A program made the translations under genes and the position numbers. From assembly GCA_964386565.1 (NCBI GenBank), contig CAYLRU010000011.1, forward strand, positions 22,903-86,902: 64,000 nucleotides of DNA, in the 5' to 3' direction. How positions within the stretch are numbered: the first letter of the stretch is position 1; every line of letters starts with the position of its first letter. Of the stretch, positions 16,777 through 25,855 are shown in pieces. This DNA comes from CAYLRU01 sp964386565. Lineage in GTDB: Bacteria > Desulfobacterota > Desulfobacteria > Desulfobacterales > UBA5616. The notes under the pieces were generated by a model. That model did no database searches, was not told the DNA's origin, and was given only the letters and a program-made list of their open reading frames with translations.

Positions 16777-18468
16777 ATGCCAATCGACGTCACTATCGTT
16801 ATCGGTGGAAAAGCCGGACAGGGCATCCTTACCGTCGGGGAACTGATCACGCTGACCGGGCTTCGCTCCGGGTATTATCTGTTTTCCAACAATGAATTTG
16901 AATCAAGAATCCGTGGCGGGCACAGTTTTTCCCAAATCCGGATCAGCAACAGGCCTATCGAGGCACCCACCAACACGGTTCACCTGCTGGTGGCCCTGGA
17001 TCCTGAAACCATTGACATTCATAAACACCGTTTGGCGGCCGACAGCATCGTTCTTACGGAAGACGAGCAATTATGGGATGAAAAGGCTGTTTTGCAGGTA
17101 CCGTTCACCGATCTTGCGAAAAAGTCCGGAGATAAAATAACGGCTAATGCGGTTGCCGCCGGGGCCTGTCTTTCCCTTTTGGGTGCACCTGTTGAACCTC
17201 TTAAAAACACGGTTGATGATCTGTTCAGGGGGAAAGGATCGGAAATTCTCAAACGAAATATAAACGCTGCGGAAGCAGGCTATAACGCTGTAACAGACCG
17301 GCACTTTAAATATGCCTTTGAATGGAAGCCGGGGCCTGTCAAAGGGATCCTCATCGACGGCGCAAAAGCCGCGGCACTGGGCGCACTGGCCGGGGATTGC
17401 CGGATGGCGGCCTTTTATCCCATGTCTCCGGCCACCGGAATTTTAGCCCATTTAAGTGCCTTGTCCGATGCGTTTCCACTGGTCGTGGAACAGGCGGAAG
17501 ATGAAATTGCCGCCATCAACATGGCCATCGGCGCATCTTTTGCCGGTGTCCGTGCTTTTACCGCCACATCCGGCGGCGGTTTCTGCCTTATGACCGAAGC
17601 ACTGGGCCTTGCGGGTATTACAGAAACACCGGTGGTCATTGTGAACGCCCAAAGGCCGGGTCCGGCTACGGGACTTCCAACCCGCACGGCCCAGGGGGAT
17701 TTGCTGTTTTGTATTCGCGCGGCCCAGGACGAATTTCCCAGATTCGTTTTTGCACCGTCTACACCTTACGAAATCTATGACATAACGGCCAGGGCCTTTC
17801 ACCTGGCAGACAAATACCAGGTCCCTGCCATTATCCTCATGGACAAATACCTGACCGATTCCCTGTTCACCATCGACCGGTTCAAGGCTCCCGAACATAT
17901 CCCCCATTTCACCGCCCATGAAAAGGACATGACAATACCGGAGGATTACAGGCGATATGCCGTAACCGATTCGGGAATTTCGCCAAGAGCCCTTCCCTGC
18001 CAAGGAAAGGCCCTGGTCCTTGTTTCCGGAAACGAACATCGTGAAGATGGTCATATCAGCGAGGCTGATTCGAACCGGGCCGCCATGGTGGATAAGCGGA
18101 ATCGAAAGATAAAAACAATGCTTAACGAGATAGACCCTCCCAAACCCTATTTCGGTGATGCCGAGATCCTTCTGGTGGGATGGGGGTCCACGCAGGGAGC
18201 GATCAAAGAAGGGGTCGATTATTTGAGGGCCAAAGGAATGGATATCGGAACCGTCATTTTTTCCGATTTATGGCCGTTCCCCAAAGAAGCGGTCAGAAAC
18301 GCATTGGGCCGGGCAAAACGGTTTATCACGGTTGAGCAAAACAGCACCGCTCAGCTCGGGACCCTGATCAGGGAGCAAACCGGGCTGAATTATTCCGGAA
18401 AAGTGCTCAAGTACGACGGCAGGCCGTTTTATCCGCAGGAAATTGCTGACAGTGTATTAAATCTATAA
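16777..18468 (+). CDS. 2-oxoacid:acceptor oxidoreductase, fused gamma-alpha subunit
   Basis: 563 residues from ATG 16777 (MPIDVTIVIGGKAGQGILT). Residues 1-190 form the gamma domain, and a linker leads to the alpha pyrimidine-binding domain (DCRMAAFYPMSPATG, EQAEDEIAAINMAIGASFAG) and the domain III transketolase C-like region. With the beta subunit downstream it makes a KorAB-type enzyme that decarboxylates a 2-oxoacid to acyl-CoA and reduces ferredoxin. The long in-frame upstream extension lacks conserved residues and was excluded. Substrate (2-oxoglutarate, branched-chain or other) is not determinable. Confidence 0.9.
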   Translation: MPIDVTIVIGGKAGQGILTVGELITLTGLRSGYYLFSNNEFESRIRGGHSFSQIRISNRPIEAPTNTVHLLVALDPETIDIHKHRLAADSIVLTEDEQLWDEKAVLQVPFTDLAKKSGDKITANAVAAGACLSLLGAPVEPLKNTVDDLFRGKGSEILKRNINAAEAGYNAVTDRHFKYAFEWKPGPVKGILIDGAKAAALGALAGDCRMAAFYPMSPATGILAHLSALSDAFPLVVEQAEDEIAAINMAIGASFAGVRAFTATSGGGFCLMTEALGLAGITETPVVIVNAQRPGPATGLPTRTAQGDLLFCIRAAQDEFPRFVFAPSTPYEIYDITARAFHLADKYQVPAIILMDKYLTDSLFTIDRFKAPEHIPHFTAHEKDMTIPEDYRRYAVTDSGISPRALPCQGKALVLVSGNEHREDGHISEADSNRAAMVDKRNRKIKTMLNEIDPPKPYFGDAEILLVGWGSTQGAIKEGVDYLRAKGMDIGTVIFSDLWPFPKEAVRNALGRAKRFITVEQNSTAQLGTLIREQTGLNYSGKVLKYDGRPFYPQEIADSVLNL

Positions 18469-18495
18469 AGGGCAAGAAATTATTATTCTGCCCTT
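18468..18495 (+). other. Intercistronic hairpin between oxidoreductase subunits
   Basis: AAGGGCA (18468-18474) and TGCCCTT (18489-18495) form a perfect 7-bp stem with an AT-rich loop. No T-run follows, so it is more likely an RNA stability element than a terminator. Confidence 0.4.
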
Positions 18496-18514
18496 GTGAA
18501 ATGGAGAAACAGCA

Positions 18515-19369
18515 ATGGCCGACATCAAAGATTATGAATCCTCCTATGAAAACAAGTGGTGCCCGGGATGCGGAAATTTCAGCATATTGTCCGCCTTAAA
18601 ACAAGCCCTGGTTGAACTGGACATTGCACCTGAAAAACTTCTCCTCGTATCCGGTATCGGCCAGGCAGCCAAGACGCCGCATTTTTTAAACTGCAATATG
18701 TTTCACGGACTTCACGGTCGGGCACTTCCCGTTGCCACGGGAGCAAAAATCGCCAACCATGAACTGACCATCATCGTCAACTCGGGGGACGGCGACTGTT
18801 ACGGCGAAGGCGGAAATCATTTTCTCCACGCCGTCAGACGGAATATTGATATCACACTGCTGGTACACAACAACAAGATCTATGGCCTCACAAAAGGGCA
18901 GGCATCACCGACTTCGGACATGGGCATGGTGACCAGGATACAACATCACGGTGTCATCAGCGAAACCTTCAACCCCCTGTCCGTCGCCCTGGTTCTGGGC
19001 GCAGGGTTTGTCGCCCGGGGTTTTTCAGGCAATCCCGAACATTTGAGCGGGTTGATCCGGGAAGGAATCAGGCATAAAGGGTTCAGCCTCATCGATATTC
19101 TTCAGCCCTGCGTATCCTTTAATCACATCAACAGTTTCATATGGTATAAGGATCGCGTTTATGACGCCAACAAGGAGGGGCACTCCCCGGAGTCCTTTGA
19201 CCGGGCCATGAACAAGGTGCTGGAATGGGGAGCCAAAATACCCCTGGGTATTCTTTTCCGGAAAGAAAAACCATCGTTCACCGACAGGATCGAAATTTTG
19301 AAAGACAAACCGCTGATATCCGAATCATATGATGCAAAACGGCTGGAGGCCGTGCTCTCAAAACTTTAG
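18515..19369 (+). CDS. 2-oxoacid:acceptor oxidoreductase beta subunit (TPP-binding)
   Basis: 284 residues. The N-terminal NKWCPGCGNFSILSAL holds two Cys of the proximal [4Fe-4S] cluster. The thiamine diphosphate motif follows as NSGDGDCYGEGGNHFLHAVR...NNKIYGLTKGQ. Later Cys residues, as in DILQPCVSFN, can complete the cluster. It pairs with the fused gamma-alpha subunit 46 bases upstream, in the two-subunit architecture that lacks a separate ferredoxin subunit. Cytoplasmic. Confidence 0.92.
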   Translation: MADIKDYESSYENKWCPGCGNFSILSALKQALVELDIAPEKLLLVSGIGQAAKTPHFLNCNMFHGLHGRALPVATGAKIANHELTIIVNSGDGDCYGEGGNHFLHAVRRNIDITLLVHNNKIYGLTKGQASPTSDMGMVTRIQHHGVISETFNPLSVALVLGAGFVARGFSGNPEHLSGLIREGIRHKGFSLIDILQPCVSFNHINSFIWYKDRVYDANKEGHSPESFDRAMNKVLEWGAKIPLGILFRKEKPSFTDRIEILKDKPLISESYDAKRLEAVLSKL

Positions 19370-19436
19370 CATGCGCCCTGAAAAGCTTTCGACCCGGATA
19401 GACATGTCCTCTTGATTTTCTCTCCCGGACTTGGCT

Positions 19437-19637
19437 TCATCCCTGGGTGATCAGTACATACAACGGCGAGCCGTCCTGAACGAATTTGGCTTCACAGGGA
19501 AAACAACTGCAGTCATTTACCGTGATGCCGTTGACCGCCATGACCTCAACATTATCCCTGCCTGCTTTTCTATACGCATCCGCTTTTTCCTCGGCAGCGC
19601 TTTTGTCCAGAAACGTATCCAATACCAGATAGGCCAT
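19437..19637 (-). CDS. Small conserved hypothetical protein
   Basis: 66 residues beginning MAYLVLDTFLDKSAAEEKADAY. It contains a CSCFPCE motif that could bind metal. ATG 19635-19637 is preceded by AAGGAG at a spacing of six bases, which decides the start over an upstream GTG. It follows the SDR gene on the same strand by 14 bases, so they are probably co-transcribed. No family was recognised. Confidence 0.65.
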   Translation of the reverse strand: MAYLVLDTFLDKSAAEEKADAYRKAGRDNVEVMAVNGITVNDCSCFPCEAKFVQDGSPLYVLITQG

Positions 19638-19651
19638 TAATTTCTCCTTTT

Positions 19652-20557
19652 TCACCTCGACTCCGCCAGAAGATCTTCCAGCGCCGGTTGAATTTCCATG
19701 TACTTGAATTTATACCCATGCTTGATGAGCTGGTCCGGAATCACTTTCTGGCTGTACATCATGGACCTGCCCAACTCACCCATGATCAGGCGGATCATAA
19801 ACGACGGTGCAGGTACCAGGGCGGGACGTCCCAATTGACGGCCAAGGGCTTTTGCAAAATCCTTTTGACGAATGGGAATGGGGGTGGCGAAGTTTACCGG
19901 TCCTTTTACCTGTCGATTTTCCATTATGTAACATATCGCCGAACAGAGATCATCCATATGAATCCAGGGGAACCAGTGTCTTCCCATTCCCAACGGCCCA
20001 CCCAAAAACCACTTGAACAGCGGAACCATGGTTGCCAATGCACCTCCTCCCCTGCCCATGACAACGCCGAACCTCGCGGTTATCGTCCGGACGCCTTTTG
20101 CCTCGGCACGATACGCTGCTTCTTCCCAGTCCCTGCAGAGGGTTGCCAAGAAATCTTCCCCCGGCGGATCATTCTCCATGAGGATATCATCTTTCCTGTG
20201 ACCGTAATACCCGACCGCGGAGGTGCTGATGAAAACAATTGAATCCTTTACGGGTAATGCATCCACGACATTTCGAGTGGTAAGAATCCGGCTGTCAACC
20301 AGCAGTTTTTTATACGGACCATTCCAGTGTTTAAAAATACTTTCCCCAGCCAAATTGACAACCGCATCCACATCATTCAAGGCCTCCTGCCAGCTTCCCG
20401 GCCGGGTTGTATCCGCGGATATGTAATGAAAATTCGGATGATCAACATCGCACCCGGCAGACCTGCCCACACAGGCCACATCGTTTCCCTGATCCAGCAG
20501 TTTCCGGGTCAGGTGCCTTCCCACAAAACCGGTTCCGCCGGTTATAAATATTTTCAT
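19652..20557 (-). CDS. TIGR01777-type NAD(P)-dependent epimerase (SDR39U1/YfcH family)
   Basis: 301-residue extended short-chain dehydrogenase. MKIFITGGTGFVGRHL contains the GXXGXXG nucleotide-binding motif. VNLAGESIF and the central SAVGYYGHRKD region are typical of the SDR39U1 branch, and the C-terminal DUF1731-like part (MGELGRSMMYSQKVIPDQL) matches. The substrate is unknown for the family. CGGAGG upstream supports the start. A candidate TTGACA promoter lies about 200 bases upstream. Confidence 0.9.
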   Translation of the reverse strand: MKIFITGGTGFVGRHLTRKLLDQGNDVACVGRSAGCDVDHPNFHYISADTTRPGSWQEALNDVDAVVNLAGESIFKHWNGPYKKLLVDSRILTTRNVVDALPVKDSIVFISTSAVGYYGHRKDDILMENDPPGEDFLATLCRDWEEAAYRAEAKGVRTITARFGVVMGRGGGALATMVPLFKWFLGGPLGMGRHWFPWIHMDDLCSAICYIMENRQVKGPVNFATPIPIRQKDFAKALGRQLGRPALVPAPSFMIRLIMGELGRSMMYSQKVIPDQLIKHGYKFKYMEIQPALEDLLAESR

Positions 20558-20983
20558 CTGTTATCCTCCGGAAGACATCTTACCCGGTATGGCCCAATAA
20601 TATAAAAAGCAACGGCGTCGTAAATTTTGGCCTTCCGGGCTGTCAATTCCATTAATCGGCGCCATGCGAATAACAGACCGTTGAGTGGCATAATGATTTT
20701 CAAGTAAAAAACGGCAAAACGGAACGTAACACCAAAAACCCAAAATTTTGATTATAAAACAAATAATGTTAAACAACAGACTTGTCAAGGTTCATATTGG
20801 GATAGTAAGGTGATCTGTCTTATAATTACCATCTCCGTCAGCATTCTGAAAGTTAATGCAAGCCACAAGATGAGCTGTATTTTCCTAAAAAATTTCCTTG
20901 TATAGGGAAGGAAAACAACGTAAAAACGTGTATAATCAACAAAACAGATCGACCTGTTCAGCTATCATTAAAAAGCCATTAAA
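20558..20983. other. Divergent intergenic region
   Basis: 426 AT-rich bases between the SDR and DUF523 genes. On the minus strand TTGACA (20783-20788) and TATTTG (20760-20765), 17 bases apart, could form the SDR promoter. On the plus strand TATAAT at 20931-20936, about 50 bases before the DUF523 gene, could be a -10 box, but no good -35 accompanies it. Confidence 0.4.
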
Positions 20984-21925
20984 ATGATGAACGATCCCAT
21001 TAAAATCGGTATCAGCAGGTGTTTGTTGGGAGACAGGGTACGATACGACGGCACGCATAAGAAAGATCATTTCCTGGTGAACACCCTGGGTCTTTATGTT
21101 TCCTATGTACCGGTCTGTCCCGAAGTGGAATGCGGCCTGCCGGTTCCCCGCGAAAGCATGCGGCTTGTGGGGGATCCGGATCATCCTCGTCTGATGACCC
21201 TGAAAACGAAAAAGGATTTTACCGATCAAATGGCCACTTGGTGCAGCCGTCGTCTGGATGAACTGGAAAAAGAAAATCTCTGCGGGTTTATTTTCAAAAA
21301 AAACTCACCGAGCGACGGCCTCTTTAAAGTTCGTGTGTATACCGAAACCGGAATACCCGGTCGAGTGGGAATGGGTCTTTTTGCCCGGGCATTTACCGAG
21401 CGTTTTCCCCTGGTCCCGGTTGAAGAAGAAGAGCGGTTGAACGACCCCAAGATCAGGAAGAACTTCATCGATCAGATCTTCACCATGGAGCAATGGCGTG
21501 CTGTATTGGCTGAAGAGAAAAGCGCGGACAACATCGTTAATTTTCATACACAAAACAAGCTGCTCATACTTTCCCACAGCCGGCAACACTACCGGCAGAT
21601 GGCAAAACTGGTTGCAGCCGCAAACTCCATGCCCCTGGAAAAATTGTACCCGGCATATGAGAAATTTCTGGTTGAAGCATTGAGGCTGAAGTCCACGGAA
21701 AAGAAAAACACCAACGTCCTGATGCACATGATGGGCTATTTAAAAAAGGACCTTCCCCCGGATGAAAAAAAGGAACTCCTGGAAATTTTCGATCAATACC
21801 GCAGAGGGCAAATCCCCCTGATTATGCCGATCACACTGATGAACCACTATGCCAGGAAATACGACAAGCCGTATCTGAAACAGCAGACTTACTTAAATCC
21901 CCATCTTGTTGCGCTGAAGCTATAG
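20984..21925 (+). CDS. DUF523 and DUF1722 fusion protein (YbgA-like)
   Basis: 313 residues. Residues 1-150 are DUF523: IGISRCLLGDRVRYDG, VPVCPEVECGLPVPRE and a central LCGFIFKKNSPS. Residues 175-310 are DUF1722 (HSRQHYRQMAKLVA and LMHMMGYLKKDL). The fusion is widespread in bacteria and its function is undefined; conserved Cys residues suggest metal binding, and neighbours in other genomes often include photolyases. No clear Shine-Dalgarno sequence is visible. The 3' end overlaps a small minus-strand remnant by about 37 bases. Confidence 0.88.
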   Translation: MMNDPIKIGISRCLLGDRVRYDGTHKKDHFLVNTLGLYVSYVPVCPEVECGLPVPRESMRLVGDPDHPRLMTLKTKKDFTDQMATWCSRRLDELEKENLCGFIFKKNSPSDGLFKVRVYTETGIPGRVGMGLFARAFTERFPLVPVEEEERLNDPKIRKNFIDQIFTMEQWRAVLAEEKSADNIVNFHTQNKLLILSHSRQHYRQMAKLVAAANSMPLEKLYPAYEKFLVEALRLKSTEKKNTNVLMHMMGYLKKDLPPDEKKELLEIFDQYRRGQIPLIMPITLMNHYARKYDKPYLKQQTYLNPHLVALKL

Positions 21926-22050
21926 TTCAAGGCATTGATCAACGCAAGGGCCATGCATCGATGGGCCATTCGGTCGTCATGAATGTTCTTCAGCAGTTCT
22001 TCGGCGGGTTTTCCTTCAAAATCGGCGTAATCCCCAGGACATCGATTCAT
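21889..22050 (-). pseudogene. Truncated DUF4213/DUF364-like N-terminal fragment
   Basis: A 53-codon frame from ATG 22048-22050, nine bases after the fmdE stop, encodes MNRCPGDYADFEGKPAEELL and then HDDRMAHRCMALALINALN. The latter resembles the N-terminal AaINAl motif of DUF4213/DUF364 heavy-metal-chelation proteins. The frame then runs into the end of the convergent DUF523 gene and stops. It is probably the remnant of a gene truncated by deletion. A genuine short protein is possible. Confidence 0.4.
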
Positions 22051-22059
22051 TGTTTTTAC

Positions 22060-23715
22060 TTATTTTCCGAATCCACAGTGTGGGAACCTGCACGGATCAC
22101 AATCCAGGCACATTCCCCCGTGTCCCATGACCGCCATGTCTTTTCGGGTGATGCTGAGGCCTGCGAGCAATCGGGGCAACAGCAGGTCGAAACTGGTGAT
22201 CTTGTGATACAAACTGCAGGCCGGAACACCAATAACCTGGACGTCTCCGATATGTGCGATAAGGGTCATATTTCCCGGCAAAATCGGGCAACCGTAAAGC
22301 ATATCGGTTACGCCTGCATCCAGTAACCCCTGTCGGGTGACATCATCCGGATCAACTGAAAGCCCGGCAGTGGTAACCAGGAGATTCACACCCACGCCCA
22401 TCATGCGCGCAACTTCATCGGAAATTGCCTTGCGGTCGTCGGGAACAATTGCGAAGGAGATGACTTTGCAATCATAAGCTTCAACTTTATTACGAATTAT
22501 CGGGACAAACCGATCCGCCACAAGTCCTTTAAAAACCTCGGTTCCGGTCACCAGAATGCCCGTTTTTGCTTTTCTCAAGGGAAGCACCCGGAACAACGGC
22601 CCGCTTTCCAGCACGGACATGGACTTGTGAAAATCATTTTTCGGCAAAAACAACGGAAGCGCCCGGGTTCCGGCGATTTTGTCCCCTTTCTTCACCAGGG
22701 TATATCCGTGACGACCAGCGCAACTCACCCCGGGAATAGAGTTGAAGACTTCCAGCAACCCTTTGTCCACCACCAGCATGCCGTCATATTGGGCGAAGAG
22801 TTCGGCCTTGCCTTCGCTCGGATTTTCCGTATAGTCGACACCGGTTCCGGCCATGGCGGAAACAAAGGCTTTGGCTGCCTCATCCTCGTGAACCCAGTCC
22901 GGATGATCCGGATTGTCTTCGATGGCGTAGACATACTGCCGTCCGAGTTTTTGAAGTCGGCATATGTCACCGGCACCGATTTCCTGATGTCTCCTGAATA
23001 CCGGCCCTTTTTCCTTTCCGGGGATGATCCGGGTCATGTCATGAAGTACATGCCGTCCCTGGGCCTGTTCAACAGGAATGGCGTTCAACAACCGCATTGA
23101 AATATCTTTTGATCGCCCGGTCGGCAGGTAAGGTGCATCACCCTGGCACCCCAGGCAAATTTTTCCGTCATCCGCCGGATACCCTTCGCCGCACAGGGGG
23201 CACACGGCAAAAACACCACGACTGTGAGACCGGGCAAAATCCATGTCCACCATGACGTTTTCAACACTGAAGATCGATGTGTGCGCCCGCCCGATTTCTT
23301 CCATCAATACATTGAAATCCTGTTCTTTTTTAGGCTTTAATTTAAAAAAGAAAGTGTTGAGCTCCGGCCAGCTTAACAGCTTTTCCCGGTCCACGTATAC
23401 GCGAAGGCCTTTACCCGAATGCTTCTCGAAAAACGACAGGGCAAATCGGCCCAGGTTCACGATTTTCAGCCAGCCGTTTCCTATGGTGCAGGGGGTTAAT
23501 ATCTGTATGGCATCGGGAAGGCATGCCCGGGTTTCACACACGGCATCAAAAAATTCCCCATCCGGTAAATTCTGACAGGCCAAATCCACCATGAACCCGC
23601 CCAGCACCATGCCGGGAGCCACGTGCCCGTGGAACTCATTGATTTTCTTAATATATTGATCAAATGTGAGCCCGCATATGGTGACTGCGGAAGAGATATT
23701 GGTTTTTATCTGCAT
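22060..23715 (-). CDS. FmdE-domain protein fused to molybdopterin-binding (MoCF-like) domain
   Basis: 551 residues from ATG 23713-23715, with TTAGGG upstream. Residues 5-170 are the FmdE domain (FHGHVAPGMVLGGFMVDLA; DAIQILTPCTIGNG). A zinc finger follows (CPLCGEGYP...CLGC). The C-terminal half, from about residue 390, is MoeA/MogA-like: KTGILVTGTEVFKGL and TTAGLSVDPDDVT. The tail CLDCDPCRFPHC is Cys-rich. FmdE is named for genes near formylmethanofuran dehydrogenase. In sulfate reducers the fusion likely serves molybdenum or tungsten cofactor handling (inference), which would fit the tungsten-type oxidoreductase nearby. Confidence 0.87.
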   Translation of the reverse strand: MQIKTNISSAVTICGLTFDQYIKKINEFHGHVAPGMVLGGFMVDLACQNLPDGEFFDAVCETRACLPDAIQILTPCTIGNGWLKIVNLGRFALSFFEKHSGKGLRVYVDREKLLSWPELNTFFFKLKPKKEQDFNVLMEEIGRAHTSIFSVENVMVDMDFARSHSRGVFAVCPLCGEGYPADDGKICLGCQGDAPYLPTGRSKDISMRLLNAIPVEQAQGRHVLHDMTRIIPGKEKGPVFRRHQEIGAGDICRLQKLGRQYVYAIEDNPDHPDWVHEDEAAKAFVSAMAGTGVDYTENPSEGKAELFAQYDGMLVVDKGLLEVFNSIPGVSCAGRHGYTLVKKGDKIAGTRALPLFLPKNDFHKSMSVLESGPLFRVLPLRKAKTGILVTGTEVFKGLVADRFVPIIRNKVEAYDCKVISFAIVPDDRKAISDEVARMMGVGVNLLVTTAGLSVDPDDVTRQGLLDAGVTDMLYGCPILPGNMTLIAHIGDVQVIGVPACSLYHKITSFDLLLPRLLAGLSITRKDMAVMGHGGMCLDCDPCRFPHCGFGK

Positions 23716-23898
23716 GGTAACCCTAACCGGTGTCCATCCGGAAAATGGCATCTTTTGGCCCAGTCCTGTGTTCCTGCTCCTTTAAAATCCTCCACCTGGC
23801 ACCGCTGTTGGACCTTAGATGAGGTTTTGAAACCGCCTCTGACCAAATCCGGGTTGAGAGCAGCCGGGTAATCTTCGTTTTTTCATTATGGATGTCGG

Positions 23899-24480
23899 CT
23901 ATTTCAGGACTTTGTTGAAAATCATATCAAAAAAAGCATCCTGGGGTGTGGCGCTTTTCGTTACCTTCATTAACAGCAGGGTTCCTTCCCAACTGGAAAA
24001 TAGAAATTCCGAAAGTGCATCGATATCTGCAGATGCTTCGATCTCCTTTTCAGCCTTTGCTTTTTCAAGCAGGATCGCAATGTGTCGTTTGATCCCGCTT
24101 ATGGCCTCATTGAGCTTGATGCGAAAGCTTTCATTGATGTCGGCCATTTCCATCGAGAGGTTGCCGATGGGGCATCCGCCTTTAAAGTCGTTCATTACAA
24201 GAACCTTAAACGACCATTCAAGTGTGAGTCTCAGCCTTTCCAGGGCGGTAGTCGCACCCTGCTGTCGAACATATTCAGCCATATTGTCGGATATGTATCT
24301 GTTGTAATAATCGATAAGCTCGATACCGAATGACTCTTTGCTGTCAAAATAAAAATAAAAAGACCCTTTTGGAATACCGGCCGCCTTTAATAACTCCTGG
24401 ATTCCTGTATGGTTGAAGCCTTTCTTAAGAACAATATCCGCACCTGTTGCCAGAATTTTTTCTTTTGTATTTGCTTTCAT
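23899..24480 (-). CDS. TetR/AcrR family repressor (YxaF/AcuR-like)
   Basis: 193 residues. The N-terminal HTH reads KEKILATGADIVLKKGF and IQELLKAAGIPKGSFYFYFDSKESF. The C-terminal domain includes GGCPIGNLSMEMAD, typical of the YxaF/NemR/AcuR-like branch, which often senses electrophiles or reactive acyl species through Cys. A palindrome inside its own promoter suggests autoregulation. The divergent methyltransferase at 24754 is the other likely target. Confidence 0.9.
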   Translation of the reverse strand: MKANTKEKILATGADIVLKKGFNHTGIQELLKAAGIPKGSFYFYFDSKESFGIELIDYYNRYISDNMAEYVRQQGATTALERLRLTLEWSFKVLVMNDFKGGCPIGNLSMEMADINESFRIKLNEAISGIKRHIAILLEKAKAEKEIEASADIDALSEFLFSSWEGTLLLMKVTKSATPQDAFFDMIFNKVLK

Positions 24481-24535
24481 TTTATGATCAGTTAATAATT
24501 TGTTTTATCATCAATTTGTTTAATCGCACGACTAT

Positions 24536-24564
24536 TTAGTAGACCGGTCGTCTATAGAAGTCAA
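24536..24564 (-). promoter_or_regulatory. tetR promoter with embedded operator
   Basis: On the minus strand TTGACT (24559-24564) and a weak TACTAA (24536-24541) are 17 bases apart. The spacer carries TAGACCGGTCGTCTA (24540-24554), with TAGAC/GTCTA arms and a GACCGGTC core. It resembles operators of NemR-like TetR proteins. Binding here would block polymerase, so self-repression is expected. Confidence 0.6.
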
Positions 24565-24639
24565 GTTTTTTCCGGGAATGGGGTCGATGAAGTGCCGAGT
24601 GCAAAATACAGCGATCTCTTTCCCTTGTTTTATACAACT

Positions 24640-24717
24640 TGAGGGGTCAGGATTTTTTGCTTCAGCACGCACCATGGATAATTATCGCTGAAAAGAAAAA
24701 ACTTTCCCCGACCCTCA
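24640..24717. repeat. Long imperfect palindrome, REP/MITE-like
   Basis: Outer arms TGAGGGGTC (24640-24648) and GACCCTCA (24710-24717) and inner arms TTCAGC/GCTGAA, flanked by T- and A-runs, form an extended imperfect hairpin. The 19 bases ATGGATAATTATCGCTGAA in the loop and inner arm recur with one change at 41462-41480. It sits in the 5' leader of the methyltransferase gene. Confidence 0.5.
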
Positions 24718-24753
24718 TAAAAACTTAACACTTTTACCAAGCGGGGGCCTTTA

Positions 24754-25587
24754 ATGTCCGATTACGCCGGTTCTCTCAACAAGCATTACGGGAGACAAAA
24801 CCTGATTCAGCGAATATTTGATGCGCTTGAAAAGACGGGAATGGATATAAATACCCTGGCCGTCGACAGCCTGGGTCCAATGGAAGAACTCCATATCGCC
24901 GGCCGAGAAGCCACATTAAACCTCGGCCGGATCGCCGGGCTAAACGGTGACATGCATGTGCTGGATGTTGGATGCGGCATCGGAGGACCGGCCAGAACCA
25001 TTGCCCATCATTTCGGATGCCACGTCACAGGCATCGACCTTACGGAAGAATTCTGCACTGCCGCGGAAATCCTGACCCAAAAAATGGGGCTCGGGCATAG
25101 GGTAAACATCCGGCTCGCAAACGCCCTTGATATGCCTTTTGAAAACGACATGTTCGACGCAGCCTGGATGCAGCATGCCTCCATGAATATTCCGGACAAG
25201 GCAAGGCTTTTTTCGGAAGTCGCCAGGGTGTTAAAACCCAACGGTGTACTTGCTCTCTATGAAATCCTCTCCGCCTCCCGCCCTATTCTTCATTTTCCCG
25301 TTCCCTTTGCCTCCGATGCATCCTTAAGTTTTTTGCAAAATGAAACGAAATTCATCAAAGACCTGGAATCAGCGGGTTTCCATACACAAATCTGGGAGGA
25401 CATTACGGAAAAAACCCGCCGGATCCAGGAAAAAGTCATTCAGGTGGTTAGGCAAAGGGGATTCCCTCCGCTGAATCCAGGCATCCTGCTGGGACCGGAT
25501 TTCCAATTGATGGCCATAAATTTAATGAAAAATTTGAAGGAAAAACGAATTAAAATCATTCAGGCCATTCTGCGCCTTTCTCCCTGA
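24754..25587 (+). CDS. Class I SAM-dependent methyltransferase
   Basis: 277 residues. Motif I is LDVGCGIGGPARTIAHHFG, motif II is ...VTGIDLTEEF, and the post-I and motif IV region reads DMFDAAWMQHASMNI. The layout resembles glycine/sarcosine or sterol-type small-molecule methyltransferases (MSDYAGSLNKHYGRQNL at the N-terminus). The acceptor is unknown. It is divergent from a TetR gene with an operator in between, so it is a likely target of that repressor. No export signal. Confidence 0.85.
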   Translation: MSDYAGSLNKHYGRQNLIQRIFDALEKTGMDINTLAVDSLGPMEELHIAGREATLNLGRIAGLNGDMHVLDVGCGIGGPARTIAHHFGCHVTGIDLTEEFCTAAEILTQKMGLGHRVNIRLANALDMPFENDMFDAAWMQHASMNIPDKARLFSEVARVLKPNGVLALYEILSASRPILHFPVPFASDASLSFLQNETKFIKDLESAGFHTQIWEDITEKTRRIQEKVIQVVRQRGFPPLNPGILLGPDFQLMAINLMKNLKEKRIKIIQAILRLSP

Positions 25588-25855
25588 TCCGAACAGGCCG
25601 GAACAAATCATTTAAGAAAAATCGAACTTTTCCTCTCTTTTAAAGGATGGGCATACGGAAAATGCCCCCCCGTTCCGATATCAAGGGGACAGGACCAAAG
25701 GCCATTATTGATTCAACCCATAATTTATTGATTTTACGATTCAAACATAATAGATATATAATTTTACGCTCACACGTTATGTATATGACAGACGTTGAAG
25801 GAAATCCCTTCAGCGTTTGACATATCATATTGAATAGTGATGATATTTTTTTATT

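Noticed and set aside
23716..23898. Possible molybdenum-cofactor riboswitch upstream of the FmdE fusion gene
   Set aside because: The leader is short and I could not match the conserved helices of the Moco RNA motif by eye.
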